NCBI GenBank assembly: GCA_963575745.1
Contig: CAUYUJ010000349.1
Location: 1-64,000, forward strand
DNA: 64,000 bases
DNA from: Prorocentrum cordatum
Taxonomy: Eukaryota > Sar > Dinophyceae > Prorocentrales > Prorocentraceae
Direction: 5' to 3'
The translations under genes and the position numbers were made by a program. The notes under the pieces are model-generated. The model made no database searches. It was not told the origin of the DNA and was given only the letters and a program-made list of their open reading frames with translations. Within the stretch, counting starts at the first letter, position 1. Each line of letters starts with the position of its first letter. Below, in pieces: positions 57,995-64,000 of the stretch.

Positions 57995-58135
57995 GGAACA
58001 AAAAGTCTCTCCAGCCCAGCGGCCAGGCCGGCGGCCCCGCACACTCACAGCAGACTGATACTCACAGTCGTCTCCGTGTGCGTCAGCAGAGTCTGCGCGC
58101 TTGTCCCCATCGCGAGGCAAATGCGAAAATGCGCC
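57995..58135 (+). repeat. Dispersed repeat DR2, copy 2 (variant)
   Basis: CGGCCAGGCCGGCGGCC, CGCACACTCACAG and TTGTCCCCATCGCGAGG match parts of the 60.03- and 60.89-kb copies. It ends in AAATGCGCCAGTGGATCTCC, the junction string before the G/C tract. Confidence 0.55.
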
Positions 58136-58380
58136 AGTGGATCTCCCTGAATACACTAAAGGGGGGGGGTGTCCAGAACCCCCCCCCCCTCCCTCCTTCA
58201 AGGGGGGGGGGGGTCCGGACCCCGCCCCCCCCCCCCCCCCCTTACGGGGGGAGGGTGGTTCCCCGCCCATCCCCCCTCCCTGCCTTGAAGGGGGGGGGTC
58301 CGGACCCCGCCCCCCTCCCCCCCTTTGGCGCTGGAAAGGAGGGGGGGGGGTCGGACCCCCCTCCCCCTCGTGTAGGGAGT
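58136..58380. repeat. G/C-tract array with GGTCCGGACC palindromes
   Basis: Long G and C runs around GGTCCGGACCCC at three places (about 58,212, 58,298 and a variant near 58,351). Confidence 0.9.
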
Positions 58381-59645
58381 ACGGAGTTGGGAGTAGGGAG
58401 TGGTGACTAGTGAGTACTGAGTTAGTGCGTAGTGAGTAGTGAGTATTGGGTAGTGAGTAGTAGTGAGTAGTGAGTATGAGTAGTGGGTAGTGAGTGGCGA
58501 GTAGGGAGTAGGGAGTAGGGGTGGGGAGTAGTGAGTAGTGAACCGTGAGTAATTAGTGTGTACTGCTAAGTGAGTAGTGAGTGGCGATTAGTGAGTTGTG
58601 ACTAGTGAGTAGCGAGTAGCGAGTAGTGAGTACTGAGTAGGGAATAGGGAGTAATGAGAAGTGGGTAGTGAGTAGTGGGTAGTGAGTAATGGGTGGCGGG
58701 CAGTGATTAGTGAGTAGTGAGTTGTGGGTGTGGTGCGTAGTGCGTACTGAGTAGTGAGTAGTGAGTAGTGAGTAGTGAGTAGTGAATAGTGAGTAGTGAG
58801 TAGTGAGTATTGAATAGTGAGTAGTGAGTGGTGAGCACTGAGTAGTACGTAGTGCGTAGTGAGTAGTGAGTAGTGATGAATAGTGAATAGAAAGTAGTGG
58901 GTGGTGGCAGTGGGTAGTGAATAGTGAGTAGCGAATAGTGAGTAGTGAGTAGTGAGTAGAGTGTAGTCAGTAGTGAGTAGTGGGTAGTGATTAGAAAGTA
59001 ACGAGTAGGGAGTAGCGAGTAGGGAGTAGTGAGTGCTGAGTAGGGAGTAGGGAGTAGGGAGTAGTAGCAGTGAGTAGTAAGAAGTGGGTAGCGAATAGTG
59101 GGTAGTGAGTAGCGATTGGTGAGTAGTGGGTAGTGAGTACTGACTAGTGACTAGTGAGTTGTGACTAGTGACCAGAGACTATGTAATGACTAGTGAGTAG
59201 GGAGTAGTAAGTAGTGCGTAATGAATAGTGAGTAGCGGGGAGTAACTAGTGAGTATTGAGTAGCGAGTATGGGAGTAGCGAGTAGCGAGTACTGAGTAGT
59301 GTGTAGTCAGTATTGTGTAGGGCGTAGGGAGTAGCGAGTAGTGGGCAGTGAGTAGTGATTTGTGGGCAATGAGTCGTTAGTAGTGAGTAGTGAGTAGTGG
59401 ATAGTGGGTAGTGGGTATTGCGTAGTGATTATTGAGTAGTGAGTAGGGACTAGTGAGTAGTGCTTAGTGAGTAGTGAGTATTGGGTAGTGGGTAGTGAGT
59501 AGTGAGTAAGGAGGAGGGAGTAGTGAGTAGGGAGTAGTGAGTAGCGAGTAGGGGGTGGTGGGTAGTGAGTAGTGGATAGTGAGTAGTGAGTCGTGAGTAG
59601 CGAATAGCGAGTAGTGAGTAGGGGGTAGTGAGTAGGGGGCTGGGG
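58381..59645. repeat. Degenerate 7-bp array (GTGAGTA)n
   Basis: About 1.26 kb of AGTAGTG/AGTGAGT heptamers, the reverse complement of the array at 47,186-48,150. Confidence 0.95.
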
Positions 59646-59760
59646 TTAGTGGTTAGGGGGCAGGGGGCCCCTCGTGACTCCCTTTGGGGCTGGGTTAGTG
59701 GTTAGGGTTCGGATTCGGGGTTTGGGTTCGGGTGAGGACTAGGGGTAGGGGTGGCGGGGG
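59646..59760. repeat. Degenerate telomere-like TTAGGG repeats
   Basis: GGGGTTAGTGGTTAGGGGG, GGGTTAGTGGTTAGGGTTCG and GGGGTTTGGGTTCGGGTGAG. It is the mirrored counterpart of 47,096-47,185. Confidence 0.6.
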
Positions 59761-60005
59761 TCGGGTTCCGGCGTCACGGGGCGGCGTGGCGAAAGGAGGG
59801 GAGGGGGGGGGGTTCGGACCCCCCCCCCCTTTCGAAAGGGGGGACGGGGGGGGGTCCCGACGACGGGTCGTGGAATGGGAGGGAAGGGGGGGGGGGGGTC
59901 CCGACGACGGATCGGGGAAGGGGGGAGGGGGGGGGGGGTCGCCCGACGACGGATTGGGGAAGGGGGGGAGGGGAGGGGGGGGGTCCTAACCCCCCTCCCC
60001 CCCTT
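59761..60005. repeat. G/C-tract array with GTCCCGACGACGG units (right arm)
   Basis: Three to four units of GGGGGTCCCGACGACGGAT between G runs, plus GGTTCGGACCCC. It is the reverse complement type of the left arm at 46,796-47,095. Confidence 0.9.
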
Positions 60006-60170
60006 GGGGAGATCCAGCGGCGCACCCTCGGCAAATGCCTCAAGGACGTTGCCTGTCGGCAGGGCCAGCGGTCCTGCACACTCTCACGTCGAACTGCTAC
60101 CAAGGTTCGTGTCCTGGTGGACGCTGTCTGGCGGCAGTGCCCGCTTGCCCCCGTCGCGAGGAAAATATGA
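60006..60170 (+). repeat. Dispersed repeat DR2, copy 3
   Basis: TCAAGGACGTTGCCTGTCGG, GCGGTCCTGCACACTCTCAC, CTACCAAGGTTCGTGTCCTG and CTGGCGGCAGTGCCCGC; collinear with 60,887-61,012. Confidence 0.8.
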
Positions 60171-60229
60171 TACCAGAGAAAAGCCCCAATCCGATTTGTT
60201 TAATCTTCCAATTGCTCCCTTTGTAATCG

Positions 60230-60835
60230 GGCTATAGGGCGGGCTAAGGGCTATAGGGCTATAGGGCTATAGGGCTATCGGGCTATAGGGCTATCGGGCT
60301 ATAGGGCTATAGGGCTATCGGGCTAGAGGACTGTGACCTATAGGGCCATAGGGCCATAGGGCTATGGGGCTATAGAGCTATATGGGCAATGGGGCTATAA
60401 GGCTATAGGGATACAAGTCTATTAGGGCTATAGGGATATACGGCTATGAGACTACAGGGCTATAGGGCTATACGGCTATAGGGCTATAGGGCTATAGGGC
60501 TACTGGGCTATTGGGCACCCCCGGGCACCCGGGTATGGGCTACGGGGCTATAGGGCTATAGGGATATAAGGCTATTAGGGCTATAGGGATAGAAGGCTAT
60601 AAGGCTACAGGGCTATAGGGCTATACGGCTATAGGGCTATAGGGCTATAGGGCTACTGGGCTATTGGGCTATTGGGCACCCCCCAGCACCTGGGCACCCC
60701 CAGGCACCCGGGCACCCGGGCCCGGCCACCGAAATCGGCCACGCACCTCACCGGCCACCCGGGCACCCGGGCACCGCCGGGCACCCGGGCACCCGGGCAC
60801 CCGGGCCCGGCCACCGAAATCGGCTGCACCTCTCA
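60230..60835. repeat. 8-bp (CTATAGGG)n then (GGGCACCC)n
   Basis: CTATAGGG units with TTATAAGG- and ACAGGG-like variants to about 60,670; GGGCACCC units to 60,835, with a GGCCACCGAAATCGGC string twice. Confidence 0.95.
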
Positions 60836-60859
60836 CCTAATCCTTTAATCCGCTAGGAC

Positions 60860-61180
60860 CCCTACAGAGGCAAGCTCTGATTGGGGAACCTCAAGGACAT
60901 CGCTTGGCGGCCAGGCCGGCGGTCCTGCACGCTCTGACTTCGAACCGTTGCCAAGGCTCGTTTCTGTTTGGACGCTGGCTGGCGGCAGTGCTGGCCATCG
61001 TGCATCCGCGGATTCTGCCATTTTGACTCCTCCTCCTCCTCCTCCTCCTCCCTCCTCCCCCTCCTCCCTCCTCCTCCCTCCTCCTCCTCCTCCTCCTCCT
61101 CCTCCTCCTCCTCCTCCTCCTGCGTCAAGGACACAGCCAGGCGACAAGGCCGGCCGTCCTGCACTGCACATCTCCCTGGT
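60860..61180 (+). repeat. DR2 copy 4, (TCC)n, DR2 partial
   Basis: DR2 at 60,887-61,012 (TCAAGGACATCGCTTGGCGG, GCGGTCCTGCACGCTCTGAC), (TCC)n at 61,027-61,121, then another DR2 start (TCAAGGACACAGCCAGGCG, CCGTCCTGCACTGCAC) at 61,123-61,170. 61,181-61,686 is unique with no gene. Confidence 0.75.
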
Positions 61181-61686
61181 CCCGCGCTTCGGCTGGAGGG
61201 TCTTGGGCCCCGAGCGAGCGGGCTCCGGGAGGCCCCCGAGAAGACTTCCAGATGGTCGTGGTCACCCGAATCTCTTTTCGGGGCCGTCTTGAGGGCCTCT
61301 CGGGGTCTCTGGGGGGACCTCTCGGTGCTCGCTCGGGGCTTGCTCCGGGCCCCGAGCGGACTCCGAGGTGCTCCCGATAAGATGTTCAGATGGCCACGGT
61401 CAGCTGATTCTCTTTTCGGGACCCTCTTGGGTTCCTCTTGAGGTCTTCTTGGGGTCCCTGGGGGGGCCTCTTGGTGCTCGCTCGGGGACGCTAACTACGA
61501 CGGGTGACCAGACTGCTGACGCAGGTCCTAATTATGTTCGCGACTGAGGTGTTGGCACGCGGGGGGCGGGGGCAAACGGTAACAAAAAACTGGTGGCCGC
61601 CGACACCGGGCAAGGGGACACGTGGTAACAGTAAGCTGGTGGTCGCCGACACTGGGGCAGGGGGACACATCGGGGGGGGTTACACT

Positions 61687-62165
61687 TATTGTCAGATCAG
61701 CGCCCCCGTCATCTCCGCGGACTTGCGAACTGGGGGGCCAGGCGTACCCCGTTGAGCATCAGTCGCTCGCGTACGCACACGCGCTCAGCATTCTGTCGTA
61801 TGTGTGCACCCCACCTCTTTCCATGCATGACTTTACTCAGCCTGCTCCAGCTTGAGGCAGGATATGAGGAAGTCACAACGTCTCAAGTGCAACCGCCTCC
61901 AGCGGATGCCCTGAACCTCCAATTCCTCTGGCGCGCAAGTCAAGCATGGAGCAGCAAAAGTGTCACGAATTTCGGCGCCACCCCGACGTTCAGAGGATGG
62001 GCTAGCATCCCACGGGACAGCTGCCTTGGCCAGCGCAGTACGAGTGCGGATAGGCCGGCACACCCAAACATTGTCTTGTTGAGGAGGCCGACTTTCGGGT
62101 CGGAAATCCGCTTCGCCACGATGGTCCGCTGCTGGCATGCTGGTATGCGGGAGGAGAGGAACATA
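61687..62165 (+). repeat. Tandem duplication, unit 1
   Basis: Starts TATTGTCAGATCAGCGCCCC. Landmarks are CTGGGGGGCCAGGCG, GCATGACTTTACTCAGCC, CCCTGAACCTCC (ending 61,920) and CACCCAAACATTGTC. No recognisable protein. Confidence 0.85.
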
Positions 62166-62245
62166 TTTCACATGCAACCCATTGTCGGTCATTTGTGCCA
62201 TCTAAAAGTGGCGAGAAGGTCAGCTCTTGGGGGTTGGTCCACACC

Positions 62246-62811
62246 TATTGTCAGATCAGCGCCCCCGTCAGCACCGTGGAGCTGCGAACTGGGGGGCCAG
62301 GCGTGCCCCGTTCAGTATCTGTCGCTCGCGTACGCACGCGCTCTCTGAGTTCTGCCGCACGTGTGCCCCCCCCTCGTCTCATGCATGTCTTTACTCAGCC
62401 TTCTCTAGTGTGAGGAGCGGCTAAATTGCAACCGCTTCCGGCGGGCGCCCTGAACCTCCGGAGGAGGAGGAGGAGGAAGAAGAAGAGGAGGGGCAGGGAG
62501 AGGAGCAGGAGAAGCAGGAGGAGCAGGAGGAGGGATCAGGAGGGAGCAGGAGGGAGGAGGAAATAGGATGAGGGAGGAGGGAACAGGAGGAAGGCGAAGG
62601 GGGAGGAGGGAGGAGGGGGAGGAGGGAGGGAACTCTTGTGGTCCGCATGCCAAGCAATGAGCAGCGAAAGCGCCGCGGCTCTCGGCGCTGCCCCGACATC
62701 CCGAGGATGGGCGGGCGCACCCAAACAGTGTCCTGTTGAGGAGGCCATGCGGGCGTTTGCCGCGCCTCGCCACGCAGCTCCGCTGCCGACATGCTGGGGC
62801 GTGGGAGGTGA
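62246..62811 (+). repeat. Tandem duplication, unit 2, with (GGA)n insertion
   Basis: The same landmarks as unit 1 about 540-560 bp further on, until CCCTGAACCTCC at 62,459. There about 175 bp of GGA/GCA/GAA repeats (62,458-62,636) are inserted, after which collinearity resumes (CAAGCAATGAGCAGC, CACCCAAACAGTGTC). Confidence 0.85.
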
Positions 62812-62829
62812 GTAAAGGTAGGTCGGGCC

Positions 62830-63055
62830 TGTCCCCCTAAAGGGGGATTTTGGACGAAAAATAAAAGATACCCACAGAATAGTCCAAGAATAGTCCAAAC
62901 ATAGTCTGGGGACAATGTTTTGAGTATTTTTTTGACCTTTTTGGGGTACTGTTGGGGTATTTTTCATTTTTTCGTCGACGAAAAAAATACCCCAACAATA
63001 ATCCCTAATGGTCAAGCCATAATCCAAACATATGTTTTTGGATTATTTTATGATT
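62830..63055. repeat. AT-rich island with palindromes
   Basis: A near-palindrome at 62,951-62,996 centred on TTCGTCGACGAA with arms GTTGGGGTATTTTT and AAAAATACCCCAAC. A second small hairpin, AATCCAAACAT...GGATT, is at 63,021-63,044. The base composition is unlike the rest of the window. Confidence 0.8.
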
Positions 63056-63056
63056 T

Positions 63057-63298
63057 TATCTATCTATCTATCTATATATCTGTATATATATATATCTGTC
63101 TATATATCTATCTATATACATATCTATCTATCTATATATCTATATATCTATCTATGTATATATCTATCTATCTATCTATCGATCTATCTATCTATCTATC
63201 TATCTATATATCTATATCTATCTATATATCTATCTATCTATCTATCTATATATCTATATATCTATATATCTATATATCTATATATCTATATATCTATA

Positions 63299-63333
<35 letters not shown>

Positions 63334-63424
63334 ATATGTATATCTATCTATCTATCTATCTATCTATATATCTATCTATCTAGCTATCTATCTATCCATC
63401 GATATATCTATCTATCTATCTATA

Positions 63425-63471
<47 letters not shown>

Positions 63472-63498
63472 ATATGTATATATCTATATATATATATA

Positions 63499-63542
<44 letters not shown>

Positions 63543-63575
63543 GATCTATCTATCTATCTCTATATATATATATGA
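63057..63575. repeat. (TATC)n tetranucleotide microsatellite
   Basis: About 520 bp of TATC with TATA, TGTA and occasional GATC variants. Confidence 0.98.
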
Positions 63576-63644
63576 GATGTGCCTGCACAGTTTATCCCTC
63601 TTCTTAGTGCTTCTGCAGTTCTTTTCTCGAGCCTCAGGCCTTCG

Positions 63645-64000
63645 ATGGCCTGGGGTGCGCCGCAGCTTCACATCTTCGCACGTGAACTCCTCGCGGCCTC
63701 GGCTGGTGGCTGGCTCTCGCGGCCCGCGGCGCCGGAGGGGCCTCTCTGCATCTGCGAGCCACGGCTCGAGTGCCCGGCGTGCTCGCTGGGCTGTGCGCCG
63801 TGCCCGGAGCGCGCGGTGGAGTGCCCGGCGGTGGTGTGCCAGTGCGCGCCTGCTGGGACGACGCAGCCGGAGTGCCCGGCGGCGTCGGTGCCCTCTGGGA
63901 AGGGCTGGTCGCTCTCGCTGGGCTTGGGCGGCTGGGGGCTGCTGCCGCTCGCATTCCTTGCAGGCCGGCTGACAGCCGGCTGCCCGCGGCCCGCGCGCCG
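63645..64000 (+). CDS. Cys-rich protein with hydrophobic segment, 5' end (retroelement first-ORF-like), partial
   Basis: From the ATG at 63,645 the frame is open for 118 codons to the window edge. It begins MAWGAPQLHIFARELLAASA, followed by a Cys/Pro-rich part with repeated ECPA/CxxC motifs (CICEPRLECPACSLGC, CAPCPE, ECPAVVCQC, ECPAA), and a hydrophobic stretch, WSLSLGLGGWGLLPLAFLAG, about residues 89-108, that could span a membrane. This layout is seen in the first ORF of many dinoflagellate copia-like elements. Overlapping frames have no such pattern. The rest of the element should lie to the right of the window. Assignment rests on pattern memory, not a search. Confidence 0.5.
   Translation, partial: MAWGAPQLHIFARELLAASAGGWLSRPAAPEGPLCICEPRLECPACSLGCAPCPERAVECPAVVCQCAPAGTTQPECPAASVPSGKGWSLSLGLGGWGLLPLAFLAGRLTAGCPRPAR

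Overview
The window looks like nuclear DNA of a dinoflagellate. It is GC-rich and packed with trinucleotide microsatellites, short-unit satellites and decayed retroelements. The retroelements have the domain order and motifs typical of dinoflagellate LINE-like and Ty1/copia-like families. I recognise no host housekeeping gene, rRNA, tRNA, CRISPR array or bacterial operon. Species cannot be fixed from sequence alone; a Prorocentrum- or Polarella-like genome would fit. Most long open frames here are artefacts: G/A-, C/T- or ATC-type repeats and 77/97/153-bp tandem arrays rarely contain stop codons.

Layout. 1-4,273: a minus-strand LINE-like element (endonuclease, reverse transcriptase, two C2H2 fingers, then a Lys/Ala-rich domain running off the left edge). 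4,270-9,300: GGA and AAT/ATG microsatellites, a 139-bp duplicated segment and a 54-bp tandem array. 9,300-13,030: little that is recognisable, then 7-, 97- and 12-bp minisatellites. 13,030-16,195: ATC and G/C-tract arrays plus a 77-bp-type array. 16,198-19,843: a plus-strand copia-type pol relic (pre-integrase, integrase, RT, RNase H). 20,400-26,075: (TCC)n and a second, more decayed copy of the first LINE family. 26,690-30,350: microsatellites and a 73-bp array. 31,500-35,600: a composite repeat block of 77-bp, 84-bp and 75-bp units. 35,600-43,100: microsatellites, a short inverted-repeat element, a dispersed repeat and featureless DNA. 43,150-44,610: a homogeneous 77-bp array. 44,920-46,125: (AGT)n with a 100-N gap.

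46,166-52,520 carries fragments of further LINE-type elements: endonuclease pieces, an ORF1-like protein and an RNase H module with zinc motifs. Two large 7-bp arrays of opposite orientation, each next to degenerate telomere-like DNA and G/C-tract hairpins, lie at 46.8-48.15 and 58.14-60.0 kb. 52,600-55,070 holds two more composite repeats. 56,516-60,835 is satellite DNA. 61,687-62,811 is a tandem duplication whose second copy alone carries (GGA)n. 62,830-63,575 is an AT-rich island with a palindrome and (TATC)n. The right edge (63,645-64,000) is the 5' end of a Cys-rich ORF with a hydrophobic segment, like the first ORF of dinoflagellate copia-type elements.

The genes do not form a host pathway; together they are the machinery of several retroelement families, nearly all frameshifted. 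The most informative signals are structural: repeat modules that recur in the same order, and GGA/TCC arrays that expand at the same position in otherwise matching copies.
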